Source: Haberlea rhodopensis
Taxonomy: Eukaryota; Streptophyta; Magnoliopsida; Lamiales; Gesneriaceae
Assembly (NCBI GenBank): GCA_907163345.1
Contig: CAJQUN010000435.1
Span: forward strand, 310,001-374,000
Length of the DNA: 64,000 nucleotides
Direction: 5' to 3'
Within the stretch, counting starts at the first letter, position 1. Every line of letters starts with the position of its first letter. Below are positions 1 through 10,448 of the stretch, in pieces. The position numbers and the translations under genes are program-made. Below the pieces are notes generated by a model that was given only the letters and a program-made list of their open reading frames with translations, was not told the origin of the DNA and ran no database searches.

Positions 1-1092
1 AAGTTCAGGACGGCTGAGGATGGTTCCTTGAGGTTAGGTGATAGATGGGTGGTTCCGAATACGTCTGAGTTGCATCAGGGAATACTACAACGAGCTCATT
101 GCAGCAGGATGAGTATCCACCCGAGCGGAAAGAAAATGTATAAGGACTTATGCAGCCAATTTTGGTGGAGACGAATGAAACAAGATGTCACCACATTCGT
201 CAAGAGATGTCTGATTTGTCAGCAAGTGAAGGCTGAGAGGCGGAGGCCTGGTGGTGAGCTTACAAGTTTGGAGATACCAAAATGGAAGTGGGAGCACGTA
301 TCCATGGACTTCGTGACCCACTTACCGAGGACTGTTTCGGGTTTTGATGCCATCTGGGTAGTCGTGGACAGACTGACTAAAGTGTTGGAGTTCGATACTT
401 CTTGGCAGGACTCAGTAGCCTTATTGGAGTTTTCGTATAACAACAGCTACCAGGCAAGTATACAGATGGCTCCTTTTGAGGCCCTCTATGGTAGACGTTG
501 TAGGTCGCCTTTATATTGGGATGATGTGGACCGTAAATCGGTCGGAGGACCAGAGTTGGTCCAAGAAATGGAAGAAAAGGTAAAGGTTATCAGAAGAAAA
601 ATGAAAGCAGCCCAGGACAGACAGGCAGCGTATGCTAATCAACGGCGTCGGCCGTTAGAGTTTCAGTTGGGCGACAGAGTCTTCTTAAAGATCTCACCTT
701 TCAGAGGTGTAGTGTGTTTTGGGATGCGGGGGAAGTTATCCCCGAGATATGTCGGACCGTACGAGATCTTACATCGTGTGGGTACTCTAGCATACTGATT
801 AGCTTTACCGCCCTCTCTGTCTAGCATACACGATGTGTTTCATGTGTCTAAGTTGCGGAAGTACGAGCCAGATCCTTCTCATGTGTTGCAACCTTCTGAG
901 GTTCAGATAGAGTCCGATGTTTCCTATGTGGAGCGGCCTATCAGGATTCTGGATCGGGCAGATCGCAGACTACGAAACAAAGTTATTCCTATGGTCAAAG
1001 TTCAGTGGGACCGTAGGGGTGTCGAGGAGGCCACGTGGGAGACGGAGCGACACATGGTGCAACACTATCCGGAACTGTTTTCTGGTATGTGA
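1..1092 (+). pseudogene. Gypsy G0 pol 3' fragment: deleted integrase plus chromodomain
   Basis: Open reading from base 1 (cut by the window edge) encodes the C-terminal part of a Ty3/gypsy chromovirus polyprotein. The zinc-binding H2C2 segment is visible (HPSGKKMYKDL, CLICQQVKAE), then the first catalytic Asp (SMDFVTHLP) and DRLTK. After DRLTK the frame jumps straight to a FDTSWQDSVALLEF segment. Compared with gypsy A (12898-13174) about 90 residues are missing, including the second Asp and the Glu, so integrase cannot be catalytic. A TGA at 796-798 follows GTLAY; the same frame resumes with FHVSKLRKY and a chromodomain-like end (VKVQWDRRG, EATWETE, YPELF) to the stop at 1090-1092. Lineage assignment (Tekay/Del-like) rests on remembered family motifs. 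Confidence 0.9.
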
Positions 1093-1127
1093 TTTATGTT
1101 TTGTTTTATATTAGGTAAGTGCATGCT

Positions 1128-1145
1128 GATTTCGAGGACGAAATC
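1128..1145 (+). other. Hairpin upstream of the polypurine tract (G0)
   Basis: Arms GATTTCG and CGAAATC enclose the loop AGGA, just after the pol stop. The same loop with different but matched arms occurs at the same place in gypsy A (13884-13903), B2 (38964-38983, minus) and, with loop GGGA, B4 (57740-57757, minus). Confidence 0.65.
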
Positions 1146-1150
1146 TTATA

Positions 1151-1163
1151 AGTAGGGGAGTAT
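1151..1163 (+). promoter_or_regulatory. Polypurine tract of G0
   Basis: The purine-rich run AGTAGGGGAG lies directly before the 3' LTR start TGTGATATCC. This is the expected place of the plus-strand primer of an LTR retrotransposon. Confidence 0.7.
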
Positions 1164-2118
1164 TGTGATATCCCCGAAATGATTATGTGTTTTTAAACAT
1201 TAATCATGTTATGAAGATTATGGTATTAATTCTTTGTGTTGAATTAATTATATTGGAGAAATTTATTTCAGGGTGTATGTGAAGTATGTTGGGAATTTGG
1301 GTTGTAGTATAATTATTTGGGGTGGGTGTTAATTGTTTTGGTGAAGCATGTTTATTTGGAAATTGAAGTATTTTATTGTTTAAATACTAAAAATATCATG
1401 TGAGGATATTTTAATACATCGTGCTAAATACTGGGACCAAAACATAACACACCAACCCACCCAACACCCAACCCCCCCCCCCCCCCACCAACCCATGCTG
1501 CAAGTGGCTGCTCACCCATACCTCTTTCCCCAACTCTCCCATCCACTTTTCATTCCAGAAACTCTTCCCCTCTTCCACCTAAATATTGTCCAGCACACCA
1601 GCTGCAAGTAGGAGGAGGGATTTGATGATTTTTTGACCAAGAACCTTGCCAAAAATCGGAGCAAAAGAGGGTGAGGAATCATGTTCTTGTTTTGGTTTAA
1701 GTTTTGTTTAAGTTAATGTTTTTACTTGGTATAAAAATGGCATGCTAGGTTAGGTTGTGTTAAACCTTCGATTCAAGTTCATTTATGGTGTTTTTATGAA
1801 GTCCCTAGCATGTTTACTTGAGCATGTTCTATGTGTTATGTGGTAGATTTGTTGGTTTGAAAGTAGATGCTTTAAAATCTGGGTATGAGTTGAGATGCCC
1901 TGTTTTCAGAAGAACATGGGTGAGTACTGATATGGTTGACCGATTTTTAGGCATATGGGTTTAAGGTTGGGTATAACTTTGATATGAATACATTCATGGT
2001 AGTACCTAGTAAGTCCTAGCATGTTTGTTCAAGCATGTTGTGTGTCATATATGCTAGATTTGATGGTATGAATATGAGTGTTCGGGAATCTGGAAAAAAA
2101 TCGCGCACAGAGTATGTG

Positions 2119-2267
2119 GCGATCGATCGCTACAAAGGCAGCGATCGATCGCCGAAGGCCAGTGGCCAAAACCAAAGGCAGGCGATCGATCGCCATGAAT
2201 GGCGCGATCGATCGCCTCAAGCCAGTGAAGTCTGGCGATCGATCGCCTCGGAGTAGCGATCGATCGC
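2119..2267. repeat. Cluster of six GCGATCGATCGC palindromes
   Basis: Perfect palindromes start at 2119, 2141, 2181 (14 bp, GGCGATCGATCGCC), 2204, 2234 (14 bp) and 2256. The sequence between them is not repeated. Each palindrome contains several CpG sites. Confidence 0.95.
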
Positions 2268-2619
2268 CAGAGGCAGAACAATGGAAATGATATTTTTTGT
2301 TGGAATTTTTGATTTTCGTCTATAAATTGGCATCTAATATTGTGTTGTACACTGGTGTAGAGCCTTCACAGATAGCTACACAACGCAGGGGATAGAGTCC
2401 TGCAACACACCATATTTTGGAAAGGTACGTAAGCGACGTACGGGCATCTCAACGGTAACATGTATTATATATTCATTATTTGACATATGATAGATGCAAG
2501 GTGGTGCATTATGAGTATGATACATGTTGTTATGCATTGTTGTTGCATGTGTATATTGTGGAATAAATGGTGTGTATTCCACGAGTCAGGGTTATCACTG
2601 TGATGATTTTAATGCTTAC

Positions 2620-2775
2620 CGCTTATACCGCTAAAAATGTCGAGCGGGAGGGGGGAGGCTCGCTTGCACATGGAGGCGAGGTATGCCATACGAAGCGAGG
2701 AAGAGATACCGCTTGTATGAAGAAGCGAGGAAGAAGTACCGCTTGTTAAGAAAATTACGAAGCGAGGGGCATTAA
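2620..2775. repeat. Irregular array of AAGCG...CGCTT inverted motifs
   Basis: AAGCGAGG and ACCGCTT alternate several times (for example 2695-2718 and 2724-2747), so that AAGCG can pair with CGCTT across roughly 12 bases. It sits where the related solo LTR carries its 59-bp hairpin array (24055-24275). Confidence 0.6.
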
Positions 2776-3321
2776 AATACACTGATGATAAACTGACTAA
2801 GGATTGAAGTAAAGATTTAAGAAGTAAAGATATGTCATGACATTTACTTAAAGAAGCATAATTTCATATAATGATTTGATTATGAGTTATGGTACAGGGA
2901 CAACCAATGGACGTTTTAAATGCATTGGAAATACAGGAAGTATTTTATATCTATGATTATGCATTATGTTTTACATTCATATTATGTTGAATATGAATTA
3001 TGATGTGCTCATGTGTTGGGGGTTGTCTTTGTAGGTGCATTTAATACAGAGAACAAGGGTCGGGGTTGACACGTTGAGCTTTAAGGAGTGCTACAGGATT
3101 AGCAGAACAGAGTTTCATTTTGTATAGTTTCTACAAGGAGTGTAGTAGAACTATAGTCCTACACGCTGTTACTAAGAAATGTAACTAATCACTTTTGAAA
3201 TTCTTTTGGTACTGTAATCTCTATAAGCTCAGGATATCAACACGGCCTAATACTCTGATTTATGAATGATTAGTTCTCTTAATTGCACTTTATATAGTGA
3301 TTAGATAACGGGGTCTCACAG

Positions 3322-3399
3322 ACGAAGCCACTGTCACAGGAGAAGCATGATCGTCATACTAGATCTCTAGGCATTAAGTATATGTCTGATTGGTCTTAG
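3322..3399 (+). pseudogene. Copia pol C-terminal tail (split by G0)
   Basis: Twenty-five codons plus TAG match the last residues of the copia polyproteins C1 and C2 (TKPLSQ, KHDRHTRSLGI, YMSDWS). The rest of this copia element lies left of G0, outside the window. The 5 bp GACGA at 3321-3325 is the expected right-hand target-site copy of the G0 insertion. Confidence 0.85.
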
Positions 3400-3414
3400 T
3401 GCAAGTGGGAGATT

Positions 3415-3714
3415 TGTTGGGATATGCCCTAAGACAAGTCATTAGATGATTGTTTATGACATACAATGTATTATGATTTTATAAATGGCAAATCATTATT
3501 ATATATTATTCGAATATTTGTGCAATATGAATTGATATATAAGTTAATGTCCTTAGAATAATATTGTATTATTCTTAAAGATTGTCCCTAGTCAAGTATT
3601 ATCATAAATCAGGATAATGATAATACATTGAGACTAGTATGTTTTGATTGATGAATTAATTCATGGATATGAGATATCAAATCAACACATGGGTACACGT
3701 TAGAGAACAATGTA
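3415..3714 (+). mobile_element. Copia 3' LTR fragment
   Basis: After the purine-rich AAGTGGGAGAT, the sequence TGTTGGGATATGCCC matches the LTR start of C1 (22422). Similarity runs to about 3714 (AGAGAACAATGTA), then changes abruptly to B-type repeats, so about 1.2 kb of this LTR is missing. Confidence 0.85.
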
Positions 3715-4492
3715 TGATCGCTTTATTACCCGGTGGCATAAACCATCGCCAATAGAATAGCGGAATGATATCCCTCGCTATAATATGACAGCGGTCGTGT
3801 TCTTCGCTTCATATGAGCGCAAATATCTTCATCGCTACCACGCTTCGACATACCAGCGGCAAATAATATCCCTCGCTACGATATGACAGCGGCCGTGTTC
3901 TTCGCTTCATATCAGCGGCAAATATTCTCTCATCGCTACGGTATGACAGCGGCACCATTACTCCTCGCTTTAATCATGACAGCGGAAATACCCCTCGCTT
4001 TACATGACAACGGAAATACCCCTCGCTAAGATATGACAGCGGTCGTGTTCTTCGCTTATCAGCGGCAAGTATTCACATCGCTACGCCATGAAGCGGCAAG
4101 TATTCATATCGCTACGCCATGCATGCAACCGTAATGCATAACCCGTATTCCGATAGACATCGCCATGAGTGTATTTTAATGCACCTCGCTTCAAATGTGA
4201 CATGCAGAATTTTACCATCGCTTCAACATTCAGCGGCAAAGCATTAAAATCATCACTCCGATATATATGCAACCGTAATGCATAATCCATGTCTCATAAG
4301 ACCCTGCAACCACCATGGTTAGCAACAACATAATCCAATTATGAACACATATCATAAACGCACATAAGCAACATGGTTGTGTCACCCAACACTAACTACC
4401 ATCATGCATAAGTATGTGCTTCTCAATCCCATTATCATTTTCCTAGGCCCTCAACAGCCCCAAAGAGCTAACCACTGCTCTGATACCACTAA
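3715..4492 (-). mobile_element. B1 internal remnant with GCGG/CGCT array
   Basis: This is the leader side of a minus-strand family B element, matching 42095-42719 of B2. It is mostly an array in which AGCGG-type and ATCGCT-type motifs alternate every 15-30 bases (3723-4260). No coding potential is visible. The remainder of the interior and the 3' LTR of this copy are absent; the left border abuts copia LTR sequence. Confidence 0.75.
4477..4488 (-). other. Primer binding site of B1
   Basis: The minus strand reads TGGTATCAGAGC, complementary to the 3' end of initiator methionine tRNA, four bases inside the LTR end. The spacing equals that in B2 and B5. Confidence 0.85.
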
Positions 4493-5537
4493 TGTAAGGA
4501 CCCTCGTACCCTTATCCCGTTATTAGTGTATTAATCCATACTATCATGGGGAAAAGCCATATGCAAGTGCTACACCATATTAGTGATCCATAAAATTTCT
4601 TGCATTCAAACCACATAATATGCAAATCCCCCAACCAAGATTACATATATGACATGCACCCTCATAATACACTAACATGCTCTCAGTTCATTTAGTAATT
4701 CCTCATTTAATTACATGCAAACCATAAATGAACAGAGAGAAACCGTAGCCCATTTATACATTCCATATACACGTAAAATTGTACTCACATAAGAGCACCC
4801 AATGAATAAGCGTGTATCTGATGTATAAAACACTCTACCAGATACCGTTACTGGTACTTCAATCCTGGAAGCACCCCCCCCCCCCCAAGCACAGCTCGAT
4901 CTCAACACTGGATCTGTGTACTTATTCAACCAGCTCTGGTACCTTGATCCTGGAAGTACCTCTATCAACAGCCCGAGCTCAACTCCAAAGCTACTGCTGC
5001 ACCTGTGTTACCTGCCCCAACAGATACAGCCCCCACACGGGGTGAGCATACCAATACCACCAATCCAATAAGCCTAACATTGCAATTCAAATACAGAATG
5101 TAAATGCTATAATTTAAATGATACTCCCTGGATGGTAACACCCTCATCCGGGATCCCCTGTATCGTCCCTGTTCTCAAAATAACCAAACTCATCAAATTC
5201 CCAAAGCCAGTCAATTGTCACATAGATTAACTAATACCGTTCTATTATGCCAGTTCCATGATCAATATGGTAAAAACGTAATATAAAAGACCTTAGATAT
5301 CACATATATCTAACCAATAATTCCATATTATTGTTTCATTGCTCGCTCCACAATGGCGGCATACTAAACCTCGCGCATGCTCAACAATAGCGGCGTCATA
5401 ACCGATGGTCGCTCAACGGCGATCGCATCCCAAATCATTGCTCGCTCAATAGCGGCACCATATGGTTCCCAATGAATAACCATTTGACGCAAATACTATT
5501 TACCATGCATATTGTTATCCATCTATAGCAAATCTCA

Positions 5538-5710
5538 TGCACCATGCATTTCAATACCTATCCGATGCAATTACCACATGCCACATATTTCAATGTCCAT
5601 ACAACGCAATTATCACACACCATGTGTTCCATTACCCATTTAGTACAATTATCACACACCATGTGTTCCAATACCCATTTAGTACAATTATCACACACCA
5701 TGCATTTTAC
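5538..5710. repeat. 39-bp tandem repeat in B1 LTR
   Basis: ATCACACACCATGTGTTCC recurs at 5612, 5651 and 5690 with diverged units to the left. CACAC-CAT-GTGT is itself an inverted repeat. A related, more diverged array lies in B4 (about 56229-56430). Confidence 0.8.
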
Positions 5711-6148
5711 AGTTGCAACACTATAATAGACAATGCTCGTACGTCATACGTACCTTAAGTTTCCGTAGTCCAAGCCAAACCTTGCTTGAGTTCCACGCCT
5801 CGAGAAATATGTGCTAAAACACATAAACAACTCAAAATCAAGAATAAGCATGCGATCACGTGCCCACGCACGTTTGCAAACCTCAAAACCCATCGTCAAT
5901 CCATGACGATTACCAAAAATAAAAGCCCTCGGGCTAAACATGCATAACACCCAAAATATACAATTCAAAGCGTTTAAAAGATAGCCTAAAACTCAACCGA
6001 GAGTTCCGATTAATTAATTTGGCTCCAACCAAACCATTTAACAATCTAGCATTCCCATTGGAATGTGAACATTGTCCCGGAAGCCGACCATTTAAGTCGC
6101 AAATCCAAAATCCCATGAAAAAGCCAAGAAAAAAAAAATCCCCTGCTG

Positions 6149-6336
6149 GCGATCGATCGCTATACCGGGCGATTGATCGCTAGCCCCTTGGCAATCGATC
6201 GCTCGATATGGCGATCGATTGCCAGACCTTACTGGCGCGAGGCGATCGATCGCTCAAAAGTGGCGATCGATCGCCACAATGCTGAAAAGCCCACTGCCAG
6301 CGGGCGATCGATCGCTCGCCACAGGCGATCGATCGC
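6149..6336. repeat. Cluster of eight GCGATCGATCGC palindromes in B1 LTR
   Basis: Units start at 6149, 6169, 6191, 6211, 6242, 6261 (16 bp, TGGCGATCGATCGCCA), 6304 and 6325. Three carry single C/T or G/A changes at CpG, the pattern left by deamination of methylated cytosine. The cluster lies downstream of the minus-strand TATA box, probably in transcribed LTR. Confidence 0.92.
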
Positions 6337-7100
6337 TACGACCTGCAACACGAAAATCTCCATTTTCAAAAGCTTGAAACCTCCACAATTCATACCCCAA
6401 CTCCTCCCAACTCAAAACCACAACAAATCCACATACAAGGACCTCCAACAAGGGTGCTCAACCCAAAATAAAACAAACCCAAAAGATTTTATGATTTTCA
6501 ACAAAATCACCCAAACCAAACTAAACTCAAAACCCAACTAAAACCAACAAAATCACAATCCAAAAGAAGATAAAAGCGAGGGGAAGGAGATTACCAACTT
6601 ATCTTCGAAGAATCCGGCTCCTAAATCGAGCCTCCGGTCATTTTTCTCCAAAGAGAAAAGATGAGGGTTAGGGGAAAGGGGGTTACACGATAAGAGGGGG
6701 AGAGGGGAGGGAGAGAAGTGATTCCGTGCCAAAATGACGGAGATCTCGAGTCCAACTGGTATATATAGCAAAAATACCCCAACACACCAATGTCTCCACA
6801 AATACATCATGGTTCATTAAAAAATCATCTGTTTTCAAAAACTCTCTCTCCAATAACAAATCCCCCTACCAGCCCCAACATAAAGCACCCCGGACACCAA
6901 GTCCCACCAAAAACCCAACTCATAGATTTTCCACCAAAATGAGAATACAATCTCAACCTTTGGATCCAACGATCCCAAATGCCCGATTTAATAACCACGG
7001 GAGATCCAAAACCGCAATTAATTCCTAATTGCCACAATTAAAAATCCATCAAGGATCATCACCATACCGGGATTAACGTCATTAATCCCCGGACATCACA

Positions 7101-8053
7101 CAATCGGTTGTCCATCGTGATTCCAGTAGTGATTCAAGGATTAAAACGTGGTGTTTCGTGTGTTGTTCGAAAGCCAAAGAAGTTACGGAAACGTGTGTTT
7201 CAATCCCTTGATCAAGCAAGCAAGTACCAAGCACTGTAAGTGGGTTTTTGTTATTTATTCGTTTCATTTTCTAAAAATTATAGTATGTTTTGAAATCTCG
7301 ATCGATATGGACTATGTTGAAATTATGAAAGTATATTTTGTAAGCACCTTAAACTCGAAATCTAATTGGATTGGAATTCCCCATGACCCTGATGCGGTGG
7401 GGTGTAACCGCTAAAAGAACCTTATACGGTGGTTATCCGTTGTTTCTGGAGTTTCCAGACCCTTTATTCGTGGGTAAGCCGATGTCATGACCTCATCTTT
7501 AGGAGGGATAAGTCTAGAGACTGATATCAGTACCAAGAGGAGTTAGATGTTTTACTGTGCTTAAGTATATGAAAAATTATGAACGATATGAGATGTCATG
7601 TTATGGCTCGTTGGAGCAATTATGTCAAGATACATTCATATCGGTTTATGTCAAGTTTTGATTCATGTTATGAAAATTATGAAGTATTTATTATGATATC
7701 ATATCGATTGTCCCCCACTTGCTGAGTGTTTCCCAAAGCACTCAACCCCTTACTCTACATCCCCAGATAAAGTTGAAGAGGAGATTCAAACTGAAGAAGA
7801 ACACCAATTCTGGGGTTGGTGATTTAGTCCGCTGCGTATCTGAAGATTTAGATTTTATATAAGTACGATTTTAATTCGTTTAAGATGTTTAAGTTTTAAA
7901 TTTCACGTTTTTATTCCAATGTAAAGACAATGGTTATTCATTTATGGAAAATAGACTGGTTTTCGTTTGTTATGATATTACGAGGCTTATTGGTTTTCTA
8001 GTTGTAATGGAAATCAATGCCGGTGTTATTGACCCCGTTCTCGGGGCGTGACA
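7101..8053 (+). mobile_element. Gypsy A 5' LTR, 3' part only
   Basis: It corresponds to 26076-27029 of the 3' LTR and ends TCGGGGCGTGACA. The missing part includes the TATA box seen at 14558-14564 in the 3' copy, so this copy probably has no promoter of its own. CCCC-GTTCTC-GGGG near the end and TGAGTG...CACTCA (7723-7744) are inverted repeats. Confidence 0.9.
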
Positions 8054-8059
8054 TTTTAG

Positions 8060-8071
8060 TGGTATCAGAGC
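8060..8071 (+). other. Primer binding site of gypsy A
   Basis: TGGTATCAGAGC, complementary to the initiator Met-tRNA 3' end, lies six bases after the LTR end. Confidence 0.9.
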
Positions 8072-8802
8072 TAGCCAGGTTCCATAATCCCGCTGGGAAA
8101 AGTATTCTAGTTAAGGAAATAACTAGAAGAAAATTCCGGTTGAAATAGACCAACTGGAGAAATAAATACAGTTGGGTGAAAATTGTCGTTTCATGATAAT
8201 TACGATAATCAGGAGTCCAATCTGATTAATCACATGAATACGAAAATTTTTGAAATTTTAAAATTTTCAGTTTCTGTTTTTAAAATTTTATTTCAAAAAA
8301 TCGATTTTTAAGAATTATTTTCGGATTTTCGATTTTCGTACAGTAAACCCTAGCCGATTTACCGTCGCCGCCGATTGCAGCCATGATAGACGCCGGGGAA
8401 TATACCAATCGAATCGTCTTCTTCAGTCGATCATTCTGTCCAAGTATCAGACCAATCGGACTTCGTTTGATCCGTCAATTTCCCGATTGTTCTCAGGAAC
8501 CCTAATTCCAATTTTTGTTCGATTCCCGATTTCTCGAGCCTCGCACGATTGTTTTGAAATTAAAAAATTTCATGTGATTATTCCAGCAAGTCGATCATTA
8601 GCCCTCTATCAAATTTTGATTTCGAGCATCGATTAGGGAGAATTTTGAAACCCTAATTTTCGAACTATGAACCCTAATTTTCGATTTAAAAAAAAAAAAA
8701 ATTCCAGAATTCGAAATTTCGAATCTTGCTTTTGATACTTGAGTTTATGATTTTGTCAAGTAATTCATTTGACCTAATTAGTTCTGTATTTGTGTTTAGG
8801 TG

Positions 8803-9294
8803 ATGACAACCCGAGCTCAGACAATCCCGATCCTTAGCCTGGAACAAGAAGTTGAAAAGCTCAAGGAAGCTAATTCTGAACTACTTGAGGTAGTAGACCA
8901 CCTGCATGGCGATGTTCATAGACTCGGCTACTATCACCATCAAGCCGACGAGCAGAGTAAGGAAGCTAACAAAGAAGTTGCTCGATTAGATGAACTCCAT
9001 CGGACTGCTGCCGAGAAATGCGTAGTGCAAAGGCAACAGCTGGAACAAATGGCGGAGCGAGTTCTCTCACTACAAGCTACGAACCATCACTTGGCAATAA
9101 GAAGCAATGGATACTGGAATATCATCACTCACCTCGAGAACGTCAATAGTGATCTACGGGAAGCCAATGATCACATGAGAAATCTTCTGGATGTTGTCGA
9201 TTCAGATGAAAATTCAGACGAAGACCCTGAGGAAGAACCTATGCAGGAAGATGTCGTAGAAGAATTAGGAAGTGGAGAAGTGATATATCCATAG
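8803..9294 (+). CDS. Extra 5' ORF of gypsy A: acidic coiled-coil protein (163 aa)
   Basis: The start chosen is ATG at 8803 (MTTRAQ); an in-frame GTG lies just before it. Residues about 10-125 show heptad-like spacing of Leu, Val and Ile with many Glu, Lys and Gln (LEQEVEKLKEANSELLEVV, later LENVNSDLREANDHMRNLL), as in coiled coils. The tail is strongly acidic (DSDENSDEDPEEEP). There is no zinc knuckle, transmembrane segment or known enzyme motif. It lies between the primer binding site and gag in the same strand. TTTGTGTTTAG just upstream looks like a splice acceptor, and a similar TTATTGTAG precedes the gag ATG, so the two ORFs may be made from alternatively spliced RNA; this is inference. 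It is intact while gag and pol are broken. Function is unknown. Confidence 0.7.
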   Translation: MTTRAQTIPILSLEQEVEKLKEANSELLEVVDHLHGDVHRLGYYHHQADEQSKEANKEVARLDELHRTAAEKCVVQRQQLEQMAERVLSLQATNHHLAIRSNGYWNIITHLENVNSDLREANDHMRNLLDVVDSDENSDEDPEEEPMQEDVVEELGSGEVIYP

Positions 9295-9480
9295 TTCTTA
9301 GAAGCCTTGTTTAGGAGTTTTCGTTTTATTTCAATGTTCAGCATTTTCCTTTCCAGTAGTTGTGATAAACATTTTCCCAGTGATTAATAAAATTATCATT
9401 TTTGTTTATCATGTCTTCTTTATCTTTCCGCTATCGTTTTATTTCCGCGCAAAGATTTTAGATTCGTGTTATTGTAGGAA

Positions 9481-10448
9481 ATGGCCGGACGCTGCAATAC
9501 TCGCAATACAATACCAATGAGGAAAGGTATACAGACGAACAGCGAGCCCCACGAATGGGTTTGAGCAGGGAAGACCTGATGGCAATTGCCACTATAGTAG
9601 CAACTACTATGCAGGGAATTACCAATCCTGCTGCTACCCATCCTCAAGCACAGCCAGTACATCCGCAAGGTGTAAAGTACCACTATGAATCGTTGCGGAA
9701 AAACAGAGTTCCAACCTTCGATGGTAACTCAGACCCGGAAAGGGCGCAAAACTGGCTGAAGCAAATAGAGAACCACCATAGACTGTTGGAAGTACCGGAG
9801 GATATCAAGGTGGAAGTTACCACATCTTTTCTCATCGACCAAGCAGGGAAGTGGTGGGAAAATGTGTCACCATTGATGCAAGAAACGGGACCAGTTACAT
9901 GGCAAAGGTTCCGGAGCACATTTCTGAAGCAGTACTTTCCAACTGCGGTCCAGAACCAGAAGCTGCGAGAGTTTGAAAACCTGACACAGACTACAGATAT
10001 GACAGTGGTGGATTATACCGCAAGGTTTAACTTGCTGGGAACGTATGCACCGAGTATCATGGCAGACGAGTCCCTTAAGCTACATCGCTTCAGGATTGGA
10101 CTGAATAGTCGAATCCAATCCGCCCTGGCAATTTTCGAGACAACCAATTTCGGAGATTTAATGGGAGCCGCCATCAGGGCTGAAGCAGATATCAAGCGTC
10201 GCGAGGAAGAGTTTAAGCGCAAGCGACCCTCCACCAGTCAGCATACCTCTAGCAGTCAAAACTTCAAGAGGCCTAGTCCGTCCAGCAACCAGCAAAGGGG
10301 ACCCACAGTAGGCCCAACTCAACAGAGGTACCCTAAGTGTTCGAACTGTGGATTCAACCATCTAGGAGAATGTCTCAGAGGAAAAGGTGCATGTTTCCAA
10401 TGTGGGAAGACAGCCACCGAATTGCTGAGTGTCCCGAACCTGATATGA
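9481..10448 (+). pseudogene. Gypsy A gag (frameshifted)
   Basis: The likely start is ATG 9481 (MAGRCNTRNT), directly after an AG acceptor-like site, but that frame soon stops; the conserved frame (TDEQRAPRMGLSREDLMAI) is one base off, so an indel lies near 9508. Then comes a retrotransposon gag domain (RVPTFDGNSDPERAQNW, WWENVSPLM, WQRFRSTFLKQYFP). Near the C-terminus are CSNCGFNHLGEC and a second zinc-knuckle start CFQCGK. In that knuckle, at about 10415, a one-base loss shifts the frame; the expected continuation (HRIAECPEP) is read in the next frame. Gag would form the particle and bind RNA. Confidence 0.88.

Larger units (their letters stand above)
1164..3320 (+). mobile_element. G0 3' LTR (Ty3/gypsy), 2157 bp
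   Basis: The LTR begins TGTGATATCCCCGAAATG and ends GGGGTCTCACA. It is followed at once by copia sequence starting GACGA, so G0 is inserted in a copia element; its 5' end and the other target-site copy lie left of the window. Inside are a run of 15 C (1472-1486), six GATCGATC palindromes (2119-2267), a TATAAAT-like site near 2321, the hairpin over AG|GTACGT (arms GTACGT at 2425 and ACGTAC at 2436) and an irregular GCGAGG/ACCGCT array (about 2620-2775). Start and order of modules match the solo LTR at 14734-25717, so the two belong to related families. Confidence 0.88.
4493..7100 (-). mobile_element. Family B 5' LTR (B1), 2608 bp
   Basis: On the plus strand it runs from TGTAAGGACCC to GGACATCACA; read on its own strand it is TGTGATGTCC...GGGTCCTTACA. 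It carries eight GATCGATC-type palindromes (6149-6336), a TATATATA box (minus, about 6759-6767), a 39-bp tandem repeat (5538-5710), CGCT/AGCG hairpins (about 5340-5460), a run of 13 C (4874-4886) and the AG|GTACGT hairpin (5739-5755). Its right end abuts gypsy A LTR sequence at the point where that LTR is missing its 5' part, so B1 inserted there. Confidence 0.88.

Noticed and set aside
2119..2267. Bacterial replication-origin-like GATC cluster
   Set aside because: All surroundings are plant LTR sequence, and the same clusters recur in several LTRs.
6173..6541. Plus-strand frame of 122 codons beginning with IDR-type repeats
   Set aside because: The repeated residues come from reading GATCGATC palindromes; it lies antisense in an LTR.
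7148..7414. 88-codon frame repeated at 26123-26389
   Set aside because: Both copies are the same part of the gypsy A LTR; the duplication reflects the two LTRs and not a gene family.
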